NCBI RefSeq assembly: GCF_000238335.3
Contig: NZ_AHCB03000005.1
Location: 1,302,001 to 1,366,000 of the forward strand
Reading direction: 5' to 3'
DNA length: 64,000 bases
DNA from: Pseudoalteromonas marina
GTDB taxonomy: Bacteria; Pseudomonadota; Gammaproteobacteria; Enterobacterales; Alteromonadaceae
Positions 36,117-45,290 of the stretch are shown piece after piece. A model generated the notes under the pieces. That model was not told where the DNA came from, did not search any database, and saw only the letters and a list, made by a program, of their open reading frames with translations. How positions within the stretch are numbered: the stretch's first letter is position 1; each line of letters begins with the position of its first letter. The translations under genes were made by a program, and so were the position numbers.

Positions 36117-37343
36117 TTAACCTAATAAGGCGATACATTCTTTGAGTGAGTTGATGAATATGTCAACATCTTCATAGGTATTGTAAAAACAAAAGCTGGC
36201 TCTTAAGGTGCCATTTATTCCTAAATGAGTCATAAGCGGTTGCGTACAATGGTGGCCTGCTCTGACTGCAACGCCATAACCGTCAAGTAATGTTGCCAAA
36301 TCGTAAGGATGCTCATCTTTAAAATTAAAACTTAGCGTGCCAATATTATCAGATAGGTTGCTGTAAATTGTAATACCTTTAATGGTTACCAGTTTTTCAG
36401 CCGCATAATTAAATAGTTTTTGCTCATACTTTTGTAATTGTTCGTTTTGTAATGCGTTTAAATAATCCAAAGCCGCAGAAAAACCTACTACACCAGAAAT
36501 ATTAGGAGTACCTGTTTCAAATTTTGCAGGCGCAGGGCGATAAGTACTATGCGTAAGGTACACCTTATCTATCATTTCCCCGCCAGTTTGATACACATCT
36601 AAAGAATTAAGTTCTTGATATTTTCCATAAAGTACACCTAAACCTGTGGGACCAAGCATCTTGTGGCTTGAGCACACGTAAAAATCACAGTTTAAGTTAT
36701 GTAAATCAGGCTTTAAGTGCATTGCGCCTTGAGCGCCGTCTATCAAAACGAGTGAATTTACTTCTTTTGCAGCAGTAATAAGGGGCTTTAAATTTGTGAT
36801 ATTACCAAGCATGTTAGATGCTTGTGTAATTGCAAACATACTAGGTTTTGACTGCTTTATAAAATCACAGCATTGTTTAATATTTAATGTTCCATCATCA
36901 TTAACTGGTAGTGCTAATAATTTTGCGCCTGTTTGCTCACTAAGTACTTGCCAAGGCACAATGTTAGCATGATGTTCTAATACTGAGATAATAATAGTAT
37001 CGTTTTGGTTAAATCGGCTTCGTAAACCATTACTTACTAAATTTATTGCCTCTGTAGCACCCTTAGTCCAAACAATTTCTTTACTTGATACATTAAAATA
37101 CTTGGCTGTTTTGTCACGAGCTTGCTCGTATAAGCTTGTTGCACGCTCGCTCAATGTGTGACGGCCGCGATGTACATTTGCATTTTGGCTGGTATAAAAT
37201 TCGTTTATAGCGTCTATGACTGATTGGGGTTTTTGAGTGGTTGCTGCAGAGTCTAAATAAACAAGTGGGTTAGCATTTATCTGCTGCTTTAAAGTAGGAA
37301 AGTCATTTCTAATTTTATTAATATTAAATTCTAAAGCAGGCAT
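36117..37343 (-). CDS. csdA: cysteine desulfurase CsdA/SufS type
   Basis: PLP-dependent enzyme that converts cysteine to alanine and delivers persulfide sulfur. Class II (SufS/CsdA) features: PLP lysine K228 in CSSHKMLGPTG, PLP-contact H125 in VLEHHANIVPW, and the persulfide cysteine C366 in RAGHHCTQP. 408 residues compares with 401-406 in E. coli. The sole-neighbour pattern (csdE downstream, tcdA opposite) favours CsdA over SufS, but both names describe the same fold and reaction. Confidence 0.92.
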   Translation of the reverse strand: MPALEFNINKIRNDFPTLKQQINANPLVYLDSAATTQKPQSVIDAINEFYTSQNANVHRGRHTLSERATSLYEQARDKTAKYFNVSSKEIVWTKGATEAINLVSNGLRSRFNQNDTIIISVLEHHANIVPWQVLSEQTGAKLLALPVNDDGTLNIKQCCDFIKQSKPSMFAITQASNMLGNITNLKPLITAAKEVNSLVLIDGAQGAMHLKPDLHNLNCDFYVCSSHKMLGPTGLGVLYGKYQELNSLDVYQTGGEMIDKVYLTHSTYRPAPAKFETGTPNISGVVGFSAALDYLNALQNEQLQKYEQKLFNYAAEKLVTIKGITIYSNLSDNIGTLSFNFKDEHPYDLATLLDGYGVAVRAGHHCTQPLMTHLGINGTLRASFCFYNTYEDVDIFINSLKECIALLG

Positions 37344-37413
37344 AGCTCTTCAACATGTTCATTTTGAGGCGCAAATTGTAATGGGTTTATAATAATTCTC
37401 AAGTATTGAACAC

Positions 37414-37439
37414 AAAAAAGGCCGCAAAAGCGGCCTTTT
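37414..37439 (-). terminator. intrinsic terminator of gltA
   Basis: AAAAGGCCGC and GCGGCCTTTT around an AAAA loop, 15 bp past the gltA stop on the minus strand. It separates gltA from csdA, which must therefore have its own promoter in 37344-37413. Confidence 0.9.
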
Positions 37440-37453
37440 ATAGCTAAATAATA

Positions 37454-38740
37454 TTAGCGCTTGTCGGCAGATACGTAGTCACGGGCAGTGTAACCAGTAT
37501 ACATTTGACGAGGGCGGCTGATTTTATGACCAGGCTGAGAAAGCATTTCATCCCAGTGAGTGATCCAACCAACAGTACGTGCCATTGCAAAAATTACAGT
37601 GAACATGCTTGTCGGAATACCAATCGCTTTTAAGATAATACCTGAGTAGAAATCTACGTTAGGGTAAAGTTTCTTTTCAACGAAATATGGGTCTTCTAGA
37701 GCAATTTGCTCAAGCTTCATTGCAATATCAAGAAGAGGATCTTGAATGTTTAGCTCTTCTAATACTTCGTGACACGTTTGACGCATTACTGTTGCACGTG
37801 GGTCGAAGTTTTTGTAAACACGGTGTCCAAAGCCCATTAGACGGAACGGGTCTGACTTGTCTTTTGCTTTAGCTACGTATTCATCGATACGATCAACTGA
37901 GCCAATTTCTTCTAACATGTTTAAACATGCTTCGTTAGCACCGCCGTGAGCAGGGCCCCATAAAGAAGCGATACCGGCTGAAATACATGCATATGGGTTC
38001 GCACCTGAAGAACCAGCAAGACGAACTGTAGATGTAGAAGCATTCTGTTCGTGGTCTGCGTGAAGCATGAATATTTTGTCCATTGCTTTAGCAGTAATCG
38101 GGTTTACTTTGTATTCTTCGGCTGGAACAGAAAACATCATGTGTAAGAAGTTTTCTGCATAGCTAAGGTCATTTCGTGGGTATACAAAAGGCTGGCCAAT
38201 GTTTGTTTTGTATGCCATTGCAGCAATTGTAGGTAATTTAGCAACTAACCTAACAGCACTTGTTTTGCGTTGCTCTGCATCAGTAATATCTAAATCTTCA
38301 TGATAAAAAGAAGAAAGAGCACCCACAACACCACAAAGCATTGCCATTGGATGTGCATCAAAGCGGAAACCTTGGAAGAAATTAGCAATTTTTTGATCTA
38401 GCATTGTGCTGCGAGTGATTTTCTCTGCAAATGCATCGTATTGCTCTTTAGATGGTAACTCACCGTTAAGAAGTAAGTAGCAAAGTTCAATATAGTCTGA
38501 TTGTTCAGCAAGTTGCTCAATTGGGTAACCGCGGTGAAGTAAAACACCTTTACCACCATCAATGTAGGTGATTGCAGATTCACAAGAACCAGTCGACATG
38601 AAACCTGGGTCATAGGTAAAGTGGCCATGTGAACCTAACGTACGTACGTCGATTACATCTTGGCCAGCAGTGCCTTGATAAATTGGAAGTTCGATTGGAT
38701 CAAGTCCATCAATATGAACTGTGGCTTTTTTATCTGCCAT
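37454..38740 (-). CDS. gltA: citrate synthase, type II
   Basis: Condenses acetyl-CoA and oxaloacetate at entry to the TCA cycle. Catalytic residues are visible in [10 protein letters not shown] (His near 267), [14 protein letters not shown] (His near 308) and the aspartate of NVDFYSG near 366. 428 residues and the N-terminal domain are those of the hexameric, NADH-sensitive Gram-negative type. AGGAG (38755-38751 on this strand) precedes the ATG. It is divergent from sdhCDAB across a 421-bp gap, as in E. coli. Confidence 0.97.
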   Translation of the reverse strand: MADKKATVHIDGLDPIELPIYQGTAGQDVIDVRTLGSHGHFTYDPGFMSTGSCESAITYIDGGKGVLLHRGYPIEQLAEQSDYIELCYLLLNGELPSKEQYDAFAEKITRSTMLDQKIANFFQGFRFDAHPMAMLCGVVGALSSFYHEDLDITDAEQRKTSAVRLVAKLPTIAAMAYKTNIGQPFVYPRNDLSYAENFLHMMFSVPAEEYKVNPITAKAMDKIFMLHADHEQNASTSTVRLAGSSGANPYACISAGIASLWGPAHGGANEACLNMLEEIGSVDRIDEYVAKAKDKSDPFRLMGFGHRVYKNFDPRATVMRQTCHEVLEELNIQDPLLDIAMKLEQIALEDPYFVEKKLYPNVDFYSGIILKAIGIPTSMFTVIFAMARTVGWITHWDEMLSQPGHKISRPRQMYTGYTARDYVSADKR

Positions 38741-39161
38741 CGCTATGTATCTCCTATTAAGATATCTATTCTGATTTTTAGATTTTTAAAGTTCTGAAAT
38801 CTGTTTTAAGCACATCTACGCATTTTAACGTGAAAGAGGGGGTTAAAGTCAATTTTTATAAACATTATGCACATTTGTATAATAAATATTCTGTATCATA
38901 TATGTATTATACTATTGGCTAATTCGCAAACATCTCTAAATAAACAAGAATTGTAAAAAGCCTTATGGGTATATATACTAACGGAGGTTTTAAAACCGTA
39001 TTGTATTTGGGTAAAGATATTTTTACATTCAAAAAATTTACATTAATGTGAACTTTTAATGTTTTAATTCGTTTATCTTGATAGTTCCACCAGAAACATT
39101 TGGTGGGTTTTTAGAAAAGCAAGTAGATGAGCTCCAATGTGAGCAAGATGGGCAAGTAACT
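38741..39161. promoter_or_regulatory. gltA/sdhC divergent intergenic region
   Basis: 421 bp, strongly AT-rich. It must hold promoters for gltA (minus) and sdhCDAB (plus), but several AT-rich -10-like hexamers (for example near 38876-38882 and 38905-38925) cannot be ranked by eye. A perfect 12-bp palindrome GGTTTTAAAACC lies at 38986-38997. A terminator-like hairpin at 39087-39112 is listed separately. I found no convincing coding sequence. Confidence 0.6.
39087..39112 (+). terminator. terminator-like hairpin in the sdhC leader
   Basis: CCACCA (39087-39092) and TGGTGG (39101-39106) form a 6-bp GC-rich stem with an 8-nt loop, followed directly by GTTTTTAG. It lies about 50 nt upstream of the sdhC GTG, so it could act as an attenuator. 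It also falls inside an open extension of the sdhC frame, so chance cannot be excluded. Confidence 0.45.
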
Positions 39162-39539
39162 GTGAAAAAGCAAAGACCTGTAAATCTAGATCTAACAACT
39201 ATATCTATGCCGGCAACGGCTAAAGCATCAATTTTTCACCGCGTCACCGGTGTTGCATTATTTTTTGCTTTAACGTTTGTCATTTGGGCTTGGTCTGAGT
39301 CTCTCTCGTCAGCTGAAAGTTTTGAATTCGTCAAGGGTCTGTTTAACGGATTCATTGCCAAATTTATAGCTTGGGGCACTATTTCAGTACTAGGCTATCA
39401 CCTTATTGGTGGTATCCGTCACATGGTAATGGATATGGGACACTGGGAAGAACTTGAATCAGGTAACCTAAGCGCTAAAATTGCAATGGCTCTTGGCGTT
39501 GTATTCGCTGTATTAGCGGGAGTGTGGATATGGTCTTAA
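39162..39539 (+). CDS. sdhC: succinate dehydrogenase cytochrome b556 subunit
   Basis: Membrane anchor subunit of complex II, carrying heme b and the quinone site with SdhD. Three membrane helices are visible after a short basic start. ASIFHRVTGV and YHLIGGIRHMVMD (heme-ligand histidine) are family signatures. The frame opens at a TTG (39078), but homologues begin at MKKQRPVNLDL, so I choose GTG 39162 (125 residues); its ribosome binding site is weak. It overlaps sdhD by 10 bp. Confidence 0.93.
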   Translation: MKKQRPVNLDLTTISMPATAKASIFHRVTGVALFFALTFVIWAWSESLSSAESFEFVKGLFNGFIAKFIAWGTISVLGYHLIGGIRHMVMDMGHWEELESGNLSAKIAMALGVVFAVLAGVWIWS

Positions 39540-39877
39540 ATCAAGCAACTCTTAAACGTGATGGTGTACAAGATTATGTATCTTTACGTACCACGGCATT
39601 AATAATTAGCGCATATGCTATTTTTATTATCGGCTATTTTTTAGCGACGCCGGAAGTCACTTTCGAAGCCTGGACAGGCCTCTTCTCTAACCTAGCTATG
39701 AAAGGGTTTACGCTAGTAACCCTAGTATGCATTATGGTTCATACCCGCATTGGCCTTTGGCAGGTTTTAACAGACTATGTTAAAAACTCAAAGTTACGCG
39801 CATTTTTAGGGTTTGTTCTAAACCTAATGGCCGTTGCTTACGTAGCTATTGGTCTAATTGTATTATGGGGTGTTTAA
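39530..39877 (+). CDS. sdhD: succinate dehydrogenase membrane anchor SdhD
   Basis: Second membrane anchor of complex II. 115 residues, three helices, with the histidine of LVCIMVHTRIGLWQVLTDYV as the probable heme/quinone-side residue. The frame starts at GTG 39524, but GGGAG at 39518-39522 is well spaced only for ATG 39530. Its TAA is followed immediately by the sdhA GTG. Confidence 0.93.
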   Translation: MVLNQATLKRDGVQDYVSLRTTALIISAYAIFIIGYFLATPEVTFEAWTGLFSNLAMKGFTLVTLVCIMVHTRIGLWQVLTDYVKNSKLRAFLGFVLNLMAVAYVAIGLIVLWGV

Positions 39878-41650
39878 GTGAAATATTCTGTTCGTGAATT
39901 TGACGCCGTAGTAATCGGTGCAGGTGGTGCAGGTATGCGCGCTGCCTTGGCTATTACTGAATCTGGCAAAACGTGTGCACTAATATCGAAAGTATTCCCA
40001 ACGCGTTCACATACCGTATCCGCTCAAGGTGGTATTACAGTAGCGCTTGGTAATTCACACGAAGATAACTGGGAATGGCATATGTACGATACCGTTAAAG
40101 GTTCCGATTTTATCGGTGACCAAGACGCTATCGAGTATATGTGTCAAACTGGGCCAGAAGCAATTACTGAATTAGAAAACATGGGTTTACCATTTTCACG
40201 TTTTGAAAATGGCCGTGTATACCAGCGTCCTTTTGGTGGCCAATCAAAGAATTTTGGTGGCGAACAAGCAGCACGTACTGCAGCAGCAGCTGACCGTACT
40301 GGCCATGCTTTATTACATCTTCTTTATCAACAAAACGTTAAAAATAAAACAAATGTATTCTCTGAGTGGTATGCACTTGATTTAGTTAAAAATGATAACG
40401 GCGATGTTGTTGGTTGTACTGCAATTGAGATTGAAACAGGTGAAATCACTTACTTCAAATCAAAGGCGGTTGTACTAGCTACTGGTGGTGCTGGTCGTAT
40501 ATACGCTTCAACCACAAATGCTCACATTAACACTGGTGACGGTGTTGGTATGGCTACACGTGCTGGTATTTCTATGCAAGACATGGAAATGTGGCAGTTC
40601 CACCCGACAGGTATTGCAGGGGCAGGTACGCTTGTGACTGAAGGTTGTCGTGGTGAAGGTGGTTATCTTTTAAATAAAGATGGCGAGCGTTTCATGGAAC
40701 GTTATGCACCTAATGCAAAAGACTTAGCATCTCGAGATGTTGTTGCACGTTCTATGATGACAGAAATTCGTGAAGGTCGTGGTTGTGATGGTCCTTGGGG
40801 TCCTCATATCAAGCTTAAGCTTGACCACTTAGGTGAAGAGACACTTAATTTACGTCTTCCTGGTGTATGTGATCTTGCAAAAACATTTGCTCACGTAGAC
40901 CCAGCTAAAGAACCAATTCCAGTTATACCAACATGTCATTATATGATGGGTGGTGTACCTACTAACGTGAATGGTCAAGTGCTTCAAATCAATGCTCAAG
41001 GCGATGAAAAAGTAGTTGAAGGTTTATTTGCTGTAGGCGAAATTGCATGTGTATCTGTGCACGGTGCAAACCGTCTTGGTGGTAACTCATTACTTGATTT
41101 AGTAGTGTTTGGTCGTGCTGCAGGTAATTTCTTAGGTACATACCTCAGAGATGTTGAAGTATCAAAAGCTGCCTCTGAATCAGACTTAGAAGCGTCTCTT
41201 GCACGTTATAACCGTTGGGAAAACTCAACAGCTGGTCAAGGTGAAGATCCTGTTCAAATTAAGAAAGATCTTCAACAATGTATGCAGCTTAACTTCTCGG
41301 TATTCCGTGAAGGTGATTCAATGGCGACTGGTCTTCAAGAACTTAAAGAAATTCGCGAGCGTTTACAACATGCTCGTCTTGACGATAAATCGTCAGACTT
41401 CAACACGCAGCGTATCGAATGTCTTGAACTTGATAACTTAATGGAAACAGCTTACTCAACAGCAGTAGCTGCGAACTTCCGTACAGAAAGCCGTGGTGCA
41501 CACTCTCGTTTTGACTTCCCAGATCGTGATGACACGAACTGGTTATGTCACTCAGTATACAATCCTGTTACGGATGAAATGAGTAAGCGTGACGTTAACT
41601 ACGCGCCTAAGACGCGTGAAGCATTTCCACCTAAAGCACGTACATACTAG
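39878..41650 (+). CDS. sdhA: succinate dehydrogenase flavoprotein subunit
   Basis: Catalytic subunit that oxidises succinate to fumarate with covalently bound FAD. Dinucleotide motif [14 protein letters not shown] at 11-24. The FAD-linking histidine is H45 in [12 protein letters not shown], the same position as in E. coli. Substrate-side [13 protein letters not shown] is near 395-407. 590 residues (E. coli 588). GTG start directly after the sdhD stop. Its TAG overlaps the AGGAG of sdhB. Confidence 0.98.
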   Translation: MKYSVREFDAVVIGAGGAGMRAALAITESGKTCALISKVFPTRSHTVSAQGGITVALGNSHEDNWEWHMYDTVKGSDFIGDQDAIEYMCQTGPEAITELENMGLPFSRFENGRVYQRPFGGQSKNFGGEQAARTAAAADRTGHALLHLLYQQNVKNKTNVFSEWYALDLVKNDNGDVVGCTAIEIETGEITYFKSKAVVLATGGAGRIYASTTNAHINTGDGVGMATRAGISMQDMEMWQFHPTGIAGAGTLVTEGCRGEGGYLLNKDGERFMERYAPNAKDLASRDVVARSMMTEIREGRGCDGPWGPHIKLKLDHLGEETLNLRLPGVCDLAKTFAHVDPAKEPIPVIPTCHYMMGGVPTNVNGQVLQINAQGDEKVVEGLFAVGEIACVSVHGANRLGGNSLLDLVVFGRAAGNFLGTYLRDVEVSKAASESDLEASLARYNRWENSTAGQGEDPVQIKKDLQQCMQLNFSVFREGDSMATGLQELKEIRERLQHARLDDKSSDFNTQRIECLELDNLMETAYSTAVAANFRTESRGAHSRFDFPDRDDTNWLCHSVYNPVTDEMSKRDVNYAPKTREAFPPKARTY

Positions 41651-41660
41651 GAGCGAGACG

Positions 41661-42377
41661 ATGGCACAAGTACAATTTTCAGTTTATCGTTACAATCCAG
41701 ATGTTGACAACGCACCGCGTATGCAAGATTACACCTTGCAAATTGACGATGGTCACGACATGATGGTTCTGGATGCACTTTTATTATTAAAAGAGCAAGA
41801 TCCTTCACTTTCATTCCGTCGTTCATGCCGTGAAGGCGTGTGTGGTTCTGACGGTGTTAACATGAATGGTAAGAATGGTTTAGCATGTATTACTCCTTTA
41901 TCTACGTTACAAAATAACGGTAAAGGTACAATAGTAGTTCGTCCTCTTCCAGGATTACCTGTGGTACGTGACCTTGTTATTGACATGAGTCAGTTCTACA
42001 CTCAATACGAAAAAGTTAAACCTTATCTAATTAATGACACGCCTGCTGCAGGTGAACGTCTTCAGTCTATTGAAGAACGTGATAAATTAGACGGCTTATA
42101 TGAGTGTATTTTATGTGCATGTTGTTCAACATCGTGTCCTTCGTTCTGGTGGAATCCAGACAAGTTCATTGGTCCAGCAGGCCTTCTTCATGCTTACCGT
42201 TTCTTAGCTGATAGCCGAGATACAGCAACAGAAGAGCGTTTAGCAGACCTAGACGATGCGTTCAGTGTGTTCCGTTGTCACAGTATCATGAACTGTGTTA
42301 GCGTTTGTCCTAAAGGTCTTAATCCGACCAAAGCGATTGGGCAAATCAAATCTATGTTATTAAACCGTTCAGTTTAA
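41661..42377 (+). CDS. sdhB: succinate dehydrogenase iron-sulfur subunit
   Basis: Electron-transfer subunit of complex II. The [2Fe-2S] site is in RRSCREGVCGSDG with a later LAC; the [4Fe-4S] and [3Fe-4S] cysteines are in CILCACCSTSCPSFWW and CHSIMNCVSVCPKGL. The frame is open from 41589 within sdhA, but AGGAG at 41649-41653, 7 nt before ATG 41661, sets the start (238 residues, equal to E. coli). A hairpin follows before sucA. Confidence 0.98.
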   Translation: MAQVQFSVYRYNPDVDNAPRMQDYTLQIDDGHDMMVLDALLLLKEQDPSLSFRRSCREGVCGSDGVNMNGKNGLACITPLSTLQNNGKGTIVVRPLPGLPVVRDLVIDMSQFYTQYEKVKPYLINDTPAAGERLQSIEERDKLDGLYECILCACCSTSCPSFWWNPDKFIGPAGLLHAYRFLADSRDTATEERLADLDDAFSVFRCHSIMNCVSVCPKGLNPTKAIGQIKSMLLNRSV

Positions 42378-42391
42378 ATACATAGAAACGT

Positions 42392-42428
42392 AAGATGGCT
42401 AGTTCTCATTACTAGCCATCTTGTTATT
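42392..42428 (+). terminator. hairpin between sdhB and sucA (partial terminator)
   Basis: A perfect 12-bp stem (AAGATGGCTAGT with ACTAGCCATCTT) and 7-nt loop is followed by a broken T-tract (GTTATTAT). Such a hairpin could lower, rather than stop, read-through from sdhCDAB into sucAB, or act as an mRNA processing or stability element. Confidence 0.6.
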
Positions 42429-42467
42429 ATAACTATTAATTTCTGCGCTAAAGAAAAGGGCTTATAA

Positions 42468-45287
42468 ATGCACGAAGGTGTGATGAAGGCATGGTTAGAA
42501 TCTTCACATTTAAACGGCGGTAACGTTGCTTATGTAGAAGAGCTTTATGAAGCGTATTTAGATGATGCGACTTCTGTGCCAGATGAATGGCGAGAAGTGT
42601 TCGAACAATTACCAAAAGTTAATGGTGTGGATGTTGAAGTTAAGCATTCAGAAGTTCGTGCACAGTTTGCACAGCTTGCAAAAAACAAGCATAGAGAAGT
42701 AGTGGTAGCAGAGGGTAGCGGCGGTGACCTTAAACAGGTTAAAGTTCTGCAACTTATTAATGCTTTCCGTTTTCGTGGACACCAAAATGCAAACCTAGAT
42801 CCATTAGGTATTTGGGAACGAGAGCGTGTTCGAGATTTAGAGCTAGATTACCACGACTTGTCAGAAGCTGATTTTGAGCGAGAGTTTAATGTAGGGTCTT
42901 TTGCAGTTGGTTCAGACTCTATGCCTTTAGGTGAATTATACCAAGCACTTAAAACTACATATTGTGGTTCTATCGGTGCAGAGTATATGCACATCACATC
43001 TACAGAAGAAAAGCGTTGGTTACAACAACGTTTAGAATCTGTTCAATCTAGGCCTAAATTCGAAAAAGAAGAAAAGCTACGTATCCTCAAGGGGTTAACT
43101 GCAGCTGATGGTCTTGAAAAATATTTGGGTGCTAAGTTCCCTGGTGCAAAAAGGTTCTCACTAGAAGGTGGGGATGCATTAGTACCTATGCTTAAAGAGC
43201 TCATTCACCGAGCTGGTGAAAGTGGCCAACAAGAAGCCGTAATTGGTATGGCTCACCGCGGACGCTTGAACGTTTTAGTGAACGTTTTAGGTAAAAATCC
43301 ATCAGAGCTTTTTGATGAATTCGCTGGCAAGCATAAAGATACATTAAGTTCTGGTGATGTTAAGTACCACATGGGTTATTCATCGGACTTTGCCACTAAA
43401 GGCGGCAACGTTCATATGGCACTTGCTTTTAATCCTTCTCACCTTGAGATAGTTAACCCTGTAGTTATGGGGTCTGTACGCGCTCGTTTAGATCGTTTAG
43501 GTGACACTACGGGAATAAAAGCATTACCGATCACAATTCATGGTGATTCTGCTGTAACAGGTCAAGGTGTAGTACAAGAAACGTTTAACTTGTCTCAAAC
43601 TAATGCGTTTAGTTGTGGTGGCAGTATTCGAATTGTTGTTAATAACCAAGTTGGTTTTACTACCTCTAAACAAGACGATGTTCGTTCTACAGATTACTGT
43701 ACTGATATCGCCAAAATGGTTCAGTCACCAATTTTCCACGTTAATTCTGATGATCCTGAAGCGGTTGCATTTGTTACACAAATAGCACTTGATTTTAGAA
43801 ACAAATTTAAGCGTGACGTAGTTATTGACTTAGTTTGTTATCGTCGACATGGCCACAATGAAGCTGATGAGCCAAATGCTACTCAGCCTTTGATGTACCA
43901 AAAAATCAAAAAACACCCAGTTCCGCGCCTTATTTATGCAGATCAACTAATCGCTGAAGGCTCTTTTTCAGAACAAGAAATTAAAGCACTTGCCGATGAA
44001 TACCGTAATGGGTTAGATGACGGTAATTGCGTTGTATCTGAAATTCAACCAGAAACCTCTCATTCTTCAGATTGGGCTAAATACGTGGGCCACGATTGGG
44101 ATGTTGATTACGACGCAAGTGTTTCGGTTGAAAAGCTCAAAGAACTTGGCGAAAAGGTAGCGAGCTACCCTGAAGAATATAAAGCTCAGTCGCGCGTTAA
44201 AAAGATTTACGATGATCGTAAGTTAATGGCCACTGGTGAAAAACCGCTTGATTGGGGAATGGCTGAAACACTTGCTTATGCAACTATCGCAACCGAAGGC
44301 ACTGACATTAGAATGACAGGCCAAGATTCTGGTCGCGGTACTTTCTTCCATAGACATGCCGTTGTTCACAGTCAAAAAGATGGTGCGACTTATCTTCCTT
44401 TACAACACTTAAGTGAAGATCAAGGCGCTTTCCAAGTTTTCGACTCAGTACTTTCTGAAGAAGCAGTAGTTGCATTTGAGTATGGTTATGCGACTGCCGA
44501 ACCAACTTCTCTTGTACTTTGGGAAGCTCAGTTTGGTGACTTTGCAAATGGTGCGCAAGTTGTATTTGACCAATTTTTGAGTTCAGGTGAGCAAAAGTGG
44601 GGTCGCTTATGTGGTCTTACTATTTTGTTACCACACGGTTATGAAGGCCAAGGTCCAGAGCATAGCTCTGCACGTTTAGAGCGTTTTTTACAGCTTTGTG
44701 CTGATCACAACATGCAAGTTTGTGTTCCGTCTACACCTGCGCAAGTATATGCAATGTTACGACGTCAGTCAGTAAGACCTCTACGTCGTCCATTGATTGT
44801 TATGACGCCTAAATCGTTACTACGTCATCCTCTTGCAGTTTCATCACTTGAAGAACTTTCAAACGGTGTATTCCATAATATGATCGACGAAGTTGATGAT
44901 ATTAAACCTGAGAACGTTGAACGCGTTGTTTTCTGTAGTGGTAAAGTTTATTACGAGTTACTACAAGAGCGTCGTAAGCTGGAACAAAATAATATTGCCA
45001 TCGTTCGTGTAGAGCAATTATACCCGTTCCCACATGACGAAATGAAAACTATTATGGAACGTTACCAACACGTTACTGATTTTGTATGGTGTCAAGAAGA
45101 GCCACAAAACCAAGGTGCATGGTACTGTTCTCAACACCATTTTGTTGACGCAATTCCACAAGGTGCTAAGTTGAAATACGCTGGGCGTAAAGCATCTGCA
45201 TCACCAGCGTGTGGTTACATGTCAGTACATACTAAAGAACAACAAGCGCTCGTTGCTGACGCGCTTACTATAGAAAATAAAGGATAA
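42468..45287 (+). CDS. sucA: 2-oxoglutarate dehydrogenase E1 component
   Basis: Thiamine-diphosphate enzyme that decarboxylates 2-oxoglutarate and succinylates the lipoyl group of SucB. N-terminal SucB-docking region (MKAWLESSHLNGGN), TPP-domain motifs GMAHRGRLNVL near 262-272 and HGDSAVTGQGVVQET near 360, and the C-terminal transketolase-like PQNQGAW near 882. 939 residues (E. coli 933). sucB starts 3 bp after the stop. Confidence 0.98.
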   Translation: MHEGVMKAWLESSHLNGGNVAYVEELYEAYLDDATSVPDEWREVFEQLPKVNGVDVEVKHSEVRAQFAQLAKNKHREVVVAEGSGGDLKQVKVLQLINAFRFRGHQNANLDPLGIWERERVRDLELDYHDLSEADFEREFNVGSFAVGSDSMPLGELYQALKTTYCGSIGAEYMHITSTEEKRWLQQRLESVQSRPKFEKEEKLRILKGLTAADGLEKYLGAKFPGAKRFSLEGGDALVPMLKELIHRAGESGQQEAVIGMAHRGRLNVLVNVLGKNPSELFDEFAGKHKDTLSSGDVKYHMGYSSDFATKGGNVHMALAFNPSHLEIVNPVVMGSVRARLDRLGDTTGIKALPITIHGDSAVTGQGVVQETFNLSQTNAFSCGGSIRIVVNNQVGFTTSKQDDVRSTDYCTDIAKMVQSPIFHVNSDDPEAVAFVTQIALDFRNKFKRDVVIDLVCYRRHGHNEADEPNATQPLMYQKIKKHPVPRLIYADQLIAEGSFSEQEIKALADEYRNGLDDGNCVVSEIQPETSHSSDWAKYVGHDWDVDYDASVSVEKLKELGEKVASYPEEYKAQSRVKKIYDDRKLMATGEKPLDWGMAETLAYATIATEGTDIRMTGQDSGRGTFFHRHAVVHSQKDGATYLPLQHLSEDQGAFQVFDSVLSEEAVVAFEYGYATAEPTSLVLWEAQFGDFANGAQVVFDQFLSSGEQKWGRLCGLTILLPHGYEGQGPEHSSARLERFLQLCADHNMQVCVPSTPAQVYAMLRRQSVRPLRRPLIVMTPKSLLRHPLAVSSLEELSNGVFHNMIDEVDDIKPENVERVVFCSGKVYYELLQERRKLEQNNIAIVRVEQLYPFPHDEMKTIMERYQHVTDFVWCQEEPQNQGAWYCSQHHFVDAIPQGAKLKYAGRKASASPACGYMSVHTKEQQALVADALTIENKG

Positions 45288-45290
45288 GCG

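Noticed and set aside
35689..36120. 143-codon plus-strand ORF opposite csdE
   Set aside because: It is the complement of a clear SufE/CsdE gene and has no ribosome binding site or recognisable protein features.
39001..39051. 16-codon TTG-started ORF after a GGAGG in the gltA-sdhC gap
   Set aside because: The GGAGG at 38983-38987 is 13 nt away, too far, and TTG-started frames of this length are expected in AT-rich DNA.
39078..39161. N-terminal extension of SdhC from TTG 39078
   Set aside because: Homologues start at MKKQRPVNLDL, and the extension contains a terminator-like hairpin and no membrane or heme feature.
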